From Pseudonocardia alaniniphila (GTDB lineage Bacteria; Actinomycetota; Actinomycetes; Mycobacteriales; Pseudonocardiaceae), in assembly GCF_022524485.1 (NCBI RefSeq), contig NZ_JAKXMK010000054.1, positions 1 to 39,008 of the forward strand: DNA of 39,008 nucleotides, given 5' to 3'. Every line of letters starts with the position of its first letter. Position 1 is the first letter of the stretch. The position numbers were made by a program, and so were the translations under genes. Positions 23,885-29,692 of this stretch are shown piece after piece. The notes under the pieces were generated by a model. The model was not told the origin of the DNA, did no database searches, and saw only the letters and a program-made list of their open reading frames with translations.

Positions 23885-23894
23885 ACGCTAACCT
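23885..23894. promoter_or_regulatory. Overlapping divergent -10 boxes (cobU / small acidic protein)
   Basis: On the minus strand TAGCGT (23890-23885) is 5 nt before the cobU GTG. On the plus strand TAACCT (23889-23894) is 7 nt before ATG 23902. The two boxes share the TA at 23889-23890, so one symmetric element could open DNA for both leaderless genes. Confidence 0.5.
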
Positions 23895-23901
23895 GACCAC
23901 C

Positions 23902-24099
23902 ATGGCATTCCGGTGGCGGTACCTGAACGCGGCCGGCGACCAGGTCGACGGTCCCGACGAGCAGTTCGCGGACCAGCAGGAGGCCGAGGACTGGTTCTCG
24001 GCCGAATGGCAACTGCTGCGCGAGACGGGCGTCGACGCCGTCACGCTCCTCGACGACGACCACGAGGTCTACGGCCCGATGAGCCTGCACGAGGCCTGA
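23902..24099 (+). CDS. Small acidic conserved protein
   Basis: 65 aa, strongly acidic, no membrane segment or cysteine. The sequence begins MAFRWRYLNAAGDQVDG, continues with FADQQEAEDWFSAEW and ends VTLLDDDHEVYGPMSLHEA. The pattern strand-helix-strand with conserved Trp/Tyr residues looks like a small folded domain that I have seen as unannotated single genes in actinobacteria; no function is known to me. A -10 box TAACCT 7 nt upstream fixes the start, and a strong hairpin follows the stop codon by 5 nt, so this is a compact single-gene unit. Confidence 0.75.
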   Translation: MAFRWRYLNAAGDQVDGPDEQFADQQEAEDWFSAEWQLLRETGVDAVTLLDDDHEVYGPMSLHEA

Positions 24100-24104
24100 A
24101 CCGC

Positions 24105-24128
24105 CCTGCCGCGGGATGCCGCGGCAGG
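24105..24128 (+). terminator. Intrinsic terminator of the small acidic gene
   Basis: CCTGCCGCGG pairs with CCGCGGCAGG: a perfect 10-bp stem with the 4-nt loop GATG, 5 nt after the stop codon. No U-tract follows. Confidence 0.7.
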
Positions 24129-24132
24129 CGAA

Positions 24133-24301
24133 CTAGTGCCGTGGAAACGAGGTCGTCTTACCCGCCTCCGGCGCCCAGGCGGCGACTCGCGGCGTTGTCG
24201 TCGGCGCCGATACAACAGCGGTATCGGCGCCTCCTCCGCCTTGCGATCCATCCACCTGGGTCACCGGATCCGGCCAAGGAACCCCGTTTCCACGACACTA
24301 G
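24133..24301. mobile_element. 169-bp foldback element, possible MITE or IS remnant
   Basis: Both ends carry an imperfect inverted repeat: CTAGTGCCGTGGAAACG at the left and the complement of CTAGTGTCGTGGAAACG at the right, 19 of 21 positions matching. Inside is a perfect 11-bp hairpin (24203-24213 with 24221-24231) and a 6-bp one (24162-24167 with 24177-24182). No open reading frame for a transposase is present. The outermost CTAG or the TA within it could be a target duplication, as for IS630/Tc1-type or IS5-group elements. The right end contains the DUF3043 stop codon. Confidence 0.6.
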
Positions 24302-24930
24302 GGGTTGGCCCCTCGCTGCACGCGTGGCTTCGGCATCCGCAACTTCCGGAGCTGGCTCGCGCGTGTGAAGGCGTACCAGCCGACCGACAGCGGGCTGATC
24401 GTCTCGTTCGGGAACTTCGCGCGCGCCTTCCGGGTGACCCCGACGCCGAGGAAGATCCCCTCGACGACCATGACGGAGAGCGCGATCAGGCTGAACAGGC
24501 TGAGGTACTGCTGCGCCGCAGGGAACGGCACGAGCAGCGACAGCACGACGATCACCGCGAGCGGCATGAACAGGCCCATGATGTGGGGTCGGGAGTCCAC
24601 GACGTCGCGGACGTAGGCCTTCACCGGTCCGCGGTCTCGCGGCATGAGGTATCGCTCGTCGCCGGCGGCCATGCGCTCGCGCCGCTCGGCGGCGTCGCGG
24701 CGGCGCTGCTCCTTGTCGGGCCGGTTGGCCCGGGCCAGGCGGGAGGCCTCGCGCTGGGTGCGGGGCGGGGGCGGGGCAGGGCCACGGCGCCGGGTCTCCG
24801 CCTCGCGGCGCTTCGGCGTGGGCCGGCCCTTGCCGGCGGTGCGGCCGTTGTCCCCGGGGCCCTGCGTGACATCGGTGTCGGGAGCGTCCGCGCTGACGGC
24901 GGACGGTGTTGAGCGGCGCAGGAACCTCAC
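24298..24930 (-). CDS. DUF3043 membrane protein
   Basis: 210 aa, orthologue-like to Rv2206. The N-terminal third is basic and disordered with the family motif GKGRPTPKRREAE. Next come basic helices and LMPRDRGPVKAYVRDVVDSR. Two membrane helices are encoded (HIMGLFMPLAVIVVLSLLVP and a second around LFSLIALSVMVVEGIFLGV). A short C-terminal part, WYAFTRASQLRKLRMPKPRV, ends at ANP. GTG 24930 gives the usual start MRFLRRS, with TATGGT 7 nt upstream; ATG 24942 is an alternative. The stop codon lies in the terminal repeat of the foldback element, so the last residues may have been reshaped by its insertion. Confidence 0.85.
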   Translation of the reverse strand: MRFLRRSTPSAVSADAPDTDVTQGPGDNGRTAGKGRPTPKRREAETRRRGPAPPPPRTQREASRLARANRPDKEQRRRDAAERRERMAAGDERYLMPRDRGPVKAYVRDVVDSRPHIMGLFMPLAVIVVLSLLVPFPAAQQYLSLFSLIALSVMVVEGIFLGVGVTRKARAKFPNETISPLSVGWYAFTRASQLRKLRMPKPRVQRGANP

Positions 24931-24937
24931 GGCTGTA

Positions 24938-24956
24938 ACCATACGGGCGATACGGT
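24938..24956. promoter_or_regulatory. Paired divergent -10 boxes (DUF3043 gene / glxK)
   Basis: Minus-strand TATGGT (24943-24938) is 7 nt before GTG 24930. Plus-strand TACGGT (24951-24956) is 7 nt before ATG 24964. The two start codons are 33 bp apart, so each promoter's -35 region lies in the other gene's first codons or -10 area. Confidence 0.45.
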
Positions 24957-24963
24957 GCCGGGC

Positions 24964-26082
24964 ATGCGAGTGGTTGTGGCTCCCGACTCCTTCGGCGGAA
25001 CCTTGAGCGCGACGGCCGCGGCCGACGCGATCGCGGCGGGTTGGCGGCGCAGCGCGCCGGACGACGATCTGCGATTGCTCCCGCTGGCCGACGGCGGCAC
25101 CGGTTTCGTCGAGGTGCTGCACGCCGCCCTCGGCGGAGAGTGGCACGAGCTCGACGTCACCGGCCCGTTCGGTGACCCGGTGCACGCCCGCTGGCTACGG
25201 ATCGGCTCCACTGCCTACCTGGAGTCGGCGGCGGCGTGCGGCCTGCACTTCGTGCCGCGCGACCGGCGCGTTCCCGACACCGCCCGCACCGTCACCACGC
25301 GGGGCGTCGGCGAGCTCGTGGCCTCGGCACGGGACGCCGGCGTCACCGAGGTGGTCATCGGGCTGGGCGGATCGGCCACCACCGACGGAGGCGCCGGGAT
25401 GCTGGCCGCCCTCGGCGCGGTGACCGTCGACGACGCCGGGAAGCCTCTCCCGCTCGGAGGCGCGGCGCTGGCCCGCAGCGCGCGGCTCGACGGCCTGCCC
25501 GAGCTCGGCGGGGTGCGGCTGGTCGCGGCGGCCGACGTCGACAACCCGCTGCTCGGCGAGCACGGCGCCGCCGCAGTCTTCGGGCCGCAGAAGGGTGCCG
25601 ACGCCGACGCCGTCGCCGAGCTCGACGCCGCACTGGCCCGTTTCGCCGACGTCCTGGCCGCAGGCCTCGGCACCGACGTGCGGGACGAACCGGGAGCGGG
25701 CGCGGCGGGCGGCCTCGGGGCCGCGTTGCTGGCCTGCGGCGCAGGCCGCGTGTCCGGAGCCGGCCTCGTGCGCGAGCTCGTCGGTCTCGACGCGGAACTC
25801 GACAAGGCCCAGCTCGCCATCACGGGCGAGGGGAGTTTCGACTGGCAGTCGCTGCGCGGGAAGCTCATCACCGCCGTGGCGAAGGGGGCGGCCGAGCGCG
25901 GGGTGCCCTGCATCGTGATGGCGGGCCAGGTGTCCGTCGGCCGTCGGGAGGCGGCGGCTGTGGGCGTCGAGTCGGCGTACTCGGTGGCCGAGGACGCCGG
26001 TGGTGTGGAGGCGTCGATGGCCGACCCGGCGGGCACGCTGGCCGCGCTCGCGGAGCGTGTCGCCGCCCAATGGAGCCGCTGA
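24964..26082 (+). CDS. glxK: Glycerate kinase (type II, GlxK family)
   Basis: 372 aa. Phosphorylates D-glycerate, probably to 2-phosphoglycerate in this family, linking glyoxylate and serine breakdown to glycolysis. It starts MRVVVAPDSFGGTLSATAAA, the typical substrate-site strand with Asp7 and Ser8. Later motifs are LPLADGGTGF, GLGGSATTDGGAGML, DNPLLGEHGAAAVFGPQKGA, GAGAAGGLGAALLACG and TGEGSFDWQSLRGK. The start is fixed by TACGGT 7 nt upstream. It is divergent from the DUF3043 gene and 132 bp before erpA, as in mycobacteria (Rv2205c next to Rv2204c and Rv2206). Confidence 0.93.
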   Translation: MRVVVAPDSFGGTLSATAAADAIAAGWRRSAPDDDLRLLPLADGGTGFVEVLHAALGGEWHELDVTGPFGDPVHARWLRIGSTAYLESAAACGLHFVPRDRRVPDTARTVTTRGVGELVASARDAGVTEVVIGLGGSATTDGGAGMLAALGAVTVDDAGKPLPLGGAALARSARLDGLPELGGVRLVAAADVDNPLLGEHGAAAVFGPQKGADADAVAELDAALARFADVLAAGLGTDVRDEPGAGAAGGLGAALLACGAGRVSGAGLVRELVGLDAELDKAQLAITGEGSFDWQSLRGKLITAVAKGAAERGVPCIVMAGQVSVGRREAAAVGVESAYSVAEDAGGVEASMADPAGTLAALAERVAAQWSR

Positions 26083-26108
26083 AAGTGGCCCGGGTCACCC
26101 CATTCGTG

Positions 26109-26124
26109 GCAGGGGGCCCCCTGC
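26109..26124. promoter_or_regulatory. Perfect 16-bp palindrome before erpA
   Basis: GCAGGGGGCCCCCTGC is fully symmetric. It lies 26 bp after the glxK stop and covers the expected -35 region of an erpA promoter with -10 TACTAT at 26137-26142. It may be an operator. A terminator role is weaker because the symmetry leaves no loop. Confidence 0.45.
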
Positions 26125-26136
26125 TGCGCAAGGGCC

Positions 26137-26142
26137 TACTAT
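26137..26142 (+). promoter_or_regulatory. -10 box TACTAT of erpA
   Basis: TACTAT is a good -10 match and would give a 5' leader of about 65 nt ending in GGGAGAG before ATG 26215. Unlike many neighbours, erpA thus has a leader and a ribosome site. Confidence 0.45.
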
Positions 26143-26214
26143 GAGGGGAGAAACCGGAACATCCCGGACCGGCCTCGCCGGAACAGCACCGCCCCGATCG
26201 TTGTTGGGAGAGCC

Positions 26215-26577
26215 ATGACCGTCGATAACACGACCGATGTCGTCACCGAGACGCACGGCGTCGAGCTGACCGACACCGCCGCCGCCAAGGCGAAGGCCCT
26301 GCTCGACCAGGAGGGCCGCGACGACATGCACCTGCGCATCGCCGTTCAGCCGGGCGGATGCGCCGGCCTGCGCTACCAGCTGTTCTTCGACGACCGGTCG
26401 CTGGACGGCGACCTGTTCCGCGACTTCCACGGCCTCAAGGTCGGTGTCGACCGCATGAGCGCGCCCTACCTGCAGGGCGCCGTGATCGACTTCGTCGACA
26501 GCATCGAGAAGCAGGGCTTCACGATCGACAACCCCAACGCGGGCGGTTCGTGCGCCTGCGGCGACTCGTTCAACTGA
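26215..26577 (+). CDS. erpA: A-type iron-sulfur carrier / insertion protein
   Basis: 120 aa HesB/IscA-family protein. The three cluster ligands are in place: Cys49 (PGGCAGLRYQ) and Cys113/Cys115 (GGSCACGDSF). The variable N-terminal 15 residues precede the conserved domain starting VELTDTAAAKAKALL. It delivers Fe-S clusters to apo-enzymes; LipA, encoded in this window, is a plausible client. GGGAGAG lies just upstream of ATG 26215. Orthologue of mycobacterial Rv2204c. Two consecutive hairpins end the gene. Confidence 0.95.
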   Translation: MTVDNTTDVVTETHGVELTDTAAAKAKALLDQEGRDDMHLRIAVQPGGCAGLRYQLFFDDRSLDGDLFRDFHGLKVGVDRMSAPYLQGAVIDFVDSIEKQGFTIDNPNAGGSCACGDSFN

Positions 26578-26584
26578 CGGTTTC

Positions 26585-26605
26585 GTCCGGCATCTTGTGC
26601 CGGAC
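26585..26605 (+). terminator. First hairpin after erpA
   Basis: GTCCGGCA pairs with TGCCGGAC, 8 bp, loop TCTTG, 8 nt after the erpA stop. It is the first of two stacked hairpins. Confidence 0.6.
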
Positions 26606-26606
26606 C

Positions 26607-26650
26607 ACGAACCCCGGCTAGGAGCTTTTGGCTCCCCAGCCGGGGTTCGT
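26607..26650 (+). terminator. Second, larger hairpin after erpA
   Basis: ACGAACCCCGGCT (26607-26619) pairs perfectly with 26638-26650 (13 bp). Inside it GGAGC pairs with GCTCC (5 bp) around a TTTTG loop. The stem ends 16 nt before the -10 box of the adenosine kinase gene, separating the two same-strand transcripts. Confidence 0.75.
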
Positions 26651-26666
26651 TGCGTGGCGGGCCGGG

Positions 26667-26672
26667 TAGGGT
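26667..26672 (+). promoter_or_regulatory. -10 box TAGGGT, leaderless start of adenosine kinase gene
   Basis: TAGGGT, then 8 nt, then GTG 26681. Confidence 0.45.
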
Positions 26673-26680
26673 TCCTGATC

Positions 26681-27643
26681 GTGTCTATCGCCGTCACCGG
26701 ATCCATCGCCACCGACCAGCTCATGCACTTCCCGGGCCTGTTCGTCGACCAACTGGTCGCGGATCAGCTCGACCGGCTCTCCCTGAGCTTCCTGGTCGAC
26801 GACATGGTGATCCGCCCGGGCGGGGTGGCGGGCAACATCTCCTACGCGCTCGGCGTGCTGGGCCAGTCGCCGCTCCTGGTGGGCGCAGTGGGCGCCGACT
26901 TCGGGGAGTACCGGGCCCGGCTCGAGGCCAACGGCGTGGACTGCTCTGCCGTGCTCGTCTGCAAGGACGTCAACACCGCCCGCTTCGTCTGCACCACCGA
27001 CGACGACATGCGCCAGCTCGCGTCGTTCTACACCGGCGCCATGGCCCGTTCCCGCGAGATCTCCCTCGCCCCGCTCGTCGGCCGGGTGGAGCTGGTGCTC
27101 GTCGGGGCCAACGACCCCGACGCCATGCTGCGCCACACCGACGAGTGCCGTGAGCTGGGGCTGCCCTTCGCGGCCGACCCGAGCCAGCAGCTGGCACGCA
27201 TGGAGGGCCCGGAGATCCGCAGGCTCGTCGAGGGCGCCCGCTACCTGCTCACCAACGACTACGAGTGGGAGCTCCTGCTCAAGAAGACCGGCTGGACCGA
27301 GACGCAGGTCGCGGAGAAGATCGACATCCGGATCACCACGCACGGCGAGAAGGGCGTGGAGATCTACGGGCGGGAGACGCTCAAGGTCGGCGTCGTCCCG
27401 GAGACCAGCAAGGTCGACCCCACGGGCGTGGGCGACGCCTTCCGCGCCGGGTTCCTCGCCGCCGTGGAGGGCGGGCTCTCCCTGGAGCGGGCCGCGCAGC
27501 TCGGCTCGCTCATCGCCGTGCAGGTGCTCGAGACCGACGGCCCGCAGGAGTGGACGTGGAACGGTGCGCACGCCCTGGAGCGGCTGCGCGACGCCTACGG
27601 CCCGGACGCCGCCACCGAGATCGAGCGGGTTCTTCCCGCCTGA
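26681..27643 (+). CDS. adoK: Adenosine kinase, PfkB family (mycobacterial AdoK type)
   Basis: 320 aa. The sequence follows mycobacterial Rv2202c closely (SIAVTGSIATDQLMHFPG at the start), which is known to be an adenosine kinase despite its sugar-kinase-like PfkB fold. The substrate-side GGVAGN motif is at 48-52. The second PfkB signature, DPTGVGDAFRAGF, contains the catalytic base Asp252. FAADPSQQLARM and LLTNDYEWELLLKKTGW are also conserved with Rv2202c. It would salvage adenosine to AMP. GTG 26681 gives this canonical N-terminus; the frame runs 28 codons upstream through the erpA terminator, which is not coding. Confidence 0.93.
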   Translation: MSIAVTGSIATDQLMHFPGLFVDQLVADQLDRLSLSFLVDDMVIRPGGVAGNISYALGVLGQSPLLVGAVGADFGEYRARLEANGVDCSAVLVCKDVNTARFVCTTDDDMRQLASFYTGAMARSREISLAPLVGRVELVLVGANDPDAMLRHTDECRELGLPFAADPSQQLARMEGPEIRRLVEGARYLLTNDYEWELLLKKTGWTETQVAEKIDIRITTHGEKGVEIYGRETLKVGVVPETSKVDPTGVGDAFRAGFLAAVEGGLSLERAAQLGSLIAVQVLETDGPQEWTWNGAHALERLRDAYGPDAATEIERVLPA

Positions 27644-27653
27644 CCGACCTCGC

Positions 27654-27678
27654 CCCTGCTGCGGAAACGTCGGCAGGG
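27654..27678 (+). terminator. Hairpin after adenosine kinase gene
   Basis: CCCTGCTG pairs with CGGCAGGG (8 bp including one T-G wobble) around a 9-nt loop, 10 nt after the stop codon. The rest of 27679-27824 shows nothing recognisable. Confidence 0.5.
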
Positions 27679-27824
27679 AGCAGCTCGTCGCAACCGGGTG
27701 GCCACGTCCGTGCGTTGTCACCGGCTTTCGTCTTGCGAACTGACCCGGCCGTCGCGTCCCGAGACCGCGCCCTGCCGTCGTCATGCCCGCGGTTCGCCTC
27801 CTCATCCGTGTCCGGGCCGAAAGC

Positions 27825-27858
27825 GTCGGAAATACTTGATGTGTCGGAGATTTCCGAC
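27825..27858. promoter_or_regulatory. Three-half-site operator of the ArsR-SRPBCC operon
   Basis: GTCGGAAAT at 27825-27833 is the exact reverse complement of ATTTCCGAC at 27850-27858. A third copy, GTCGGAGAT, at 27843-27851 forms a 16-bp palindrome with the latter. The inner palindrome lies between the -35 and -10 boxes, the classic place for repression by the ArsR product encoded directly downstream. Confidence 0.6.
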
Positions 27859-27865
27859 GTAATCT
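27836..27865 (+). promoter_or_regulatory. Promoter TTGATG-n18-TAATCT
   Basis: -35 TTGATG (27836-27841), 18-bp spacer, -10 TAATCT (27860-27865), then 6 nt to GTG 27872. This is the best sigma-70-like promoter in the window and implies a leaderless ArsR mRNA. Confidence 0.65.
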
Positions 27866-27871
27866 CGGGGC

Positions 27872-28189
27872 GTGTCCGACGACGCCGTGTTCCTCGCCTT
27901 GGCCAACCCGGTACGCCGGCGGCTGCTGGAACTTCTCGCCGACGGACCACGCACCGCAGGTGACCTCGCCGGGCAGTTCGACCTGAGTCGTCCTGCCGTC
28001 GCCGAGCACCTGCAGGTGCTGCGGCGTGCCGACCTCGTCCGTGACGAGCCGGTCGGACGCCAACGGCACTACCACCTGACCCCGCAACCGCTCGAACAGC
28101 TCAGCGACTGGCTGCATCCGTTCGAACGGATCTGGCGTGAGCGTCTGCGCGCTCTCGCCGACATCATGGAGGACGAGGACACGCCGTGA
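27872..28189 (+). CDS. ArsR-family regulator
   Basis: 105 aa, a minimal winged-helix dimer protein. The helix-turn-helix is FLALANPVRRRLLELLADGP, then TAGDLAGQFDLSRPAVAEHL and QVLRRADLVRDEPVGRQRHY. There is no CxC metal motif. It belongs to the group usually paired with an SRPBCC/AHSA1 protein, and here the partner starts within its stop codon (GTGA overlap), so the two are translationally coupled. The inverted repeats in its promoter suggest autorepression. The inducer is unknown; the START-like partner may bind or remove it. Confidence 0.85.
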   Translation: MSDDAVFLALANPVRRRLLELLADGPRTAGDLAGQFDLSRPAVAEHLQVLRRADLVRDEPVGRQRHYHLTPQPLEQLSDWLHPFERIWRERLRALADIMEDEDTP

Positions 28190-28602
28190 CCGAGACCCGC
28201 ATCGCCACCATCGAGGTCGACCAGTTCATCGCTGCACCCCCGGAGAAGGTCTGGCGCGGCCTGACCGACCCCGAACTCCTCGCCCGCTGGTGGGTGCCCA
28301 GCGACATCGCCGCCGTCGTCGGCCACCGATTCCACCTGCAGATGCCCGGCTACGGCCCGCAGCCCTGTGAGGTGCTGGAGGTCGAGCCTCACGAGCGGCT
28401 CATCTACACCTTCGCCAACTGGACGCTCACCTGGCGCCTGGTCGCCGAGGGCCACGGCACCCGCCTCCTGCTCGAACACTCCGGGTTCGACCTCGACGAC
28501 AAGCGCGAACGTGACGCCTTCGACCGCATGGGGCCAGGCTGGCGCGACGCGGTCCTGCCCCGACTCGCCCGCCTTGCCACCGAACTCGACCGACCGGCCT
28601 AG
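28186..28602 (+). CDS. SRPBCC / AHSA1-like protein
   Basis: 138 aa START-like domain of the activator-of-Hsp90-homologue type often found with ArsR regulators. It begins TETRIATIEVDQFIAAPPEK and continues VWRGLTDPELLARWWVP, the usual aromatic helix. The C-terminal helix is GPGWRDAVLPRLARL. Such proteins have a hydrophobic cavity; no ligand can be inferred. GTG 28186 overlaps the ArsR stop codon by 3 bp. The gene is convergent with the luciferase-like gene 15 bp away. Confidence 0.82.
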   Translation: MTETRIATIEVDQFIAAPPEKVWRGLTDPELLARWWVPSDIAAVVGHRFHLQMPGYGPQPCEVLEVEPHERLIYTFANWTLTWRLVAEGHGTRLLLEHSGFDLDDKRERDAFDRMGPGWRDAVLPRLARLATELDRPA

Positions 28603-28617
28603 CGGTCGGCCCAGGGC

Positions 28618-29637
28618 TTACTCGTCCGAGGCGGCCGCTGCGGTGCCGGCCCGGGCGGCGGCCACCAGCTCGAAGGATCGAGCCCGGTCCGCGATGTCGT
28701 ACACGGGGGTCTGGAGCATCAGCTCGTCCGCCCCGGTCCGCTCGGCGAGGTCGGTCAGCTGCCGGGCCACGGAGTCCGGATCACCCAGCACCTGGTGCGT
28801 CCGGTAGCCGTCCACGAACTGCTGTTCCTCCGCCGTGAACGCGTGCCCCGCAGCCTCCGCTCGCGGGAGCAGCGAGCCGGGCTTCCCGGTGGCGAGAAGG
28901 GCTCGCCACAGGTAGGCGGGCCGGGCCAGCTCGTCGGCTCGCTCGTCCGTGTCGGCGCAGATGGTGTGTACCGCCACCAGCGCATAGCTCCGGGACGCCC
29001 ATCGCGACGGCCGGAAGTTCTCCCGGTAGACGGCGATGGCGGCGTCGGTGTTCTGCGGGCGCAGGTGGTGGGCGAACGCCAACGGAAGGCCCAGCTCCGC
29101 GGCGAGGGCGGCACCGGCCGTGGACGAGGACAGCAGCCAGGGTGCGGTAGCGCTCTCGAACTCCGGGAGCACCGTGACGGCCTCGGCGGTGTCCTGCGCG
29201 ATGAACCCGAGCAGGTCGCGGACGTGCTGTTCGTAGTGGTCGCCGTCGGCGTCCGGGTCGCCGCGCCGCAGCGAACGGATGGCCGCGGCGTTCCGCGTCC
29301 CCGGCCCGCGGCCGATCCCCAGGTCGACCCGGCCCGGATGCAGGGCGTCGAGCGTGGCGAACTGCTCGGCGACGGCGAGGGGTGCGTGGTTGTTCAGCAT
29401 CACACCGCCCGAGCCGACCCGGATAGCGGACGTGGCCGCGGTGATCTGCCCGATCAGGACGGCCGGGGCGGCGCTGGCCGACGTGGCCGAGCTGTGGTGT
29501 TCGGCGACCCAGAACCGGTGATAGCCGAACTTCTCCACCCGGCGGGCGAGCTCGACGGTGCTGGTGAGGGCGTGGCGTGCCCCACGCCCCCGCTCCACCC
29601 ACGACAGGTCCATCGCAGACAACGGCACGGAGAGCAT
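28618..29637 (-). CDS. LLM-class flavin-dependent oxidoreductase (MsnO8-like)
   Basis: 339 aa luciferase-like TIM-barrel, group 1 (TIGR03558/MsnO8 type), expected to use reduced FMN. Signatures are VPLSAMDLSWVERG, YHRFWVAEHHSSATS, VLIGQITAATSAIRVGSGGV and LNNHAPLAVAEQFATLDALH. PGRVDLGIGRGPGT and LGLPLAFAHHLRP follow. ATG 29637 has TACGTT 7 nt upstream (leaderless); the frame extends 86 codons further upstream, but that part is antisense to or inside asnB. Substrate unknown. In mycobacteria adenosine kinase and asnB are adjacent, so this gene and the ArsR operon are an insertion. Confidence 0.85.
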   Translation of the reverse strand: MLSVPLSAMDLSWVERGRGARHALTSTVELARRVEKFGYHRFWVAEHHSSATSASAAPAVLIGQITAATSAIRVGSGGVMLNNHAPLAVAEQFATLDALHPGRVDLGIGRGPGTRNAAAIRSLRRGDPDADGDHYEQHVRDLLGFIAQDTAEAVTVLPEFESATAPWLLSSSTAGAALAAELGLPLAFAHHLRPQNTDAAIAVYRENFRPSRWASRSYALVAVHTICADTDERADELARPAYLWRALLATGKPGSLLPRAEAAGHAFTAEEQQFVDGYRTHQVLGDPDSVARQLTDLAERTGADELMLQTPVYDIADRARSFELVAAARAGTAAAASDE

Positions 29638-29692
29638 GCCCTCGAACGTAACGAGATCCGAGCAGCCGCCCGGGTCCGCTCGGTCACACCGC

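Noticed and set aside
21453..23903. Cobalamin riboswitch for the cob genes
   Set aside because: No long leader with a B12-box-like element exists before cobU, cobT or cobS; gaps are 60 bp or less and cobU looks leaderless.
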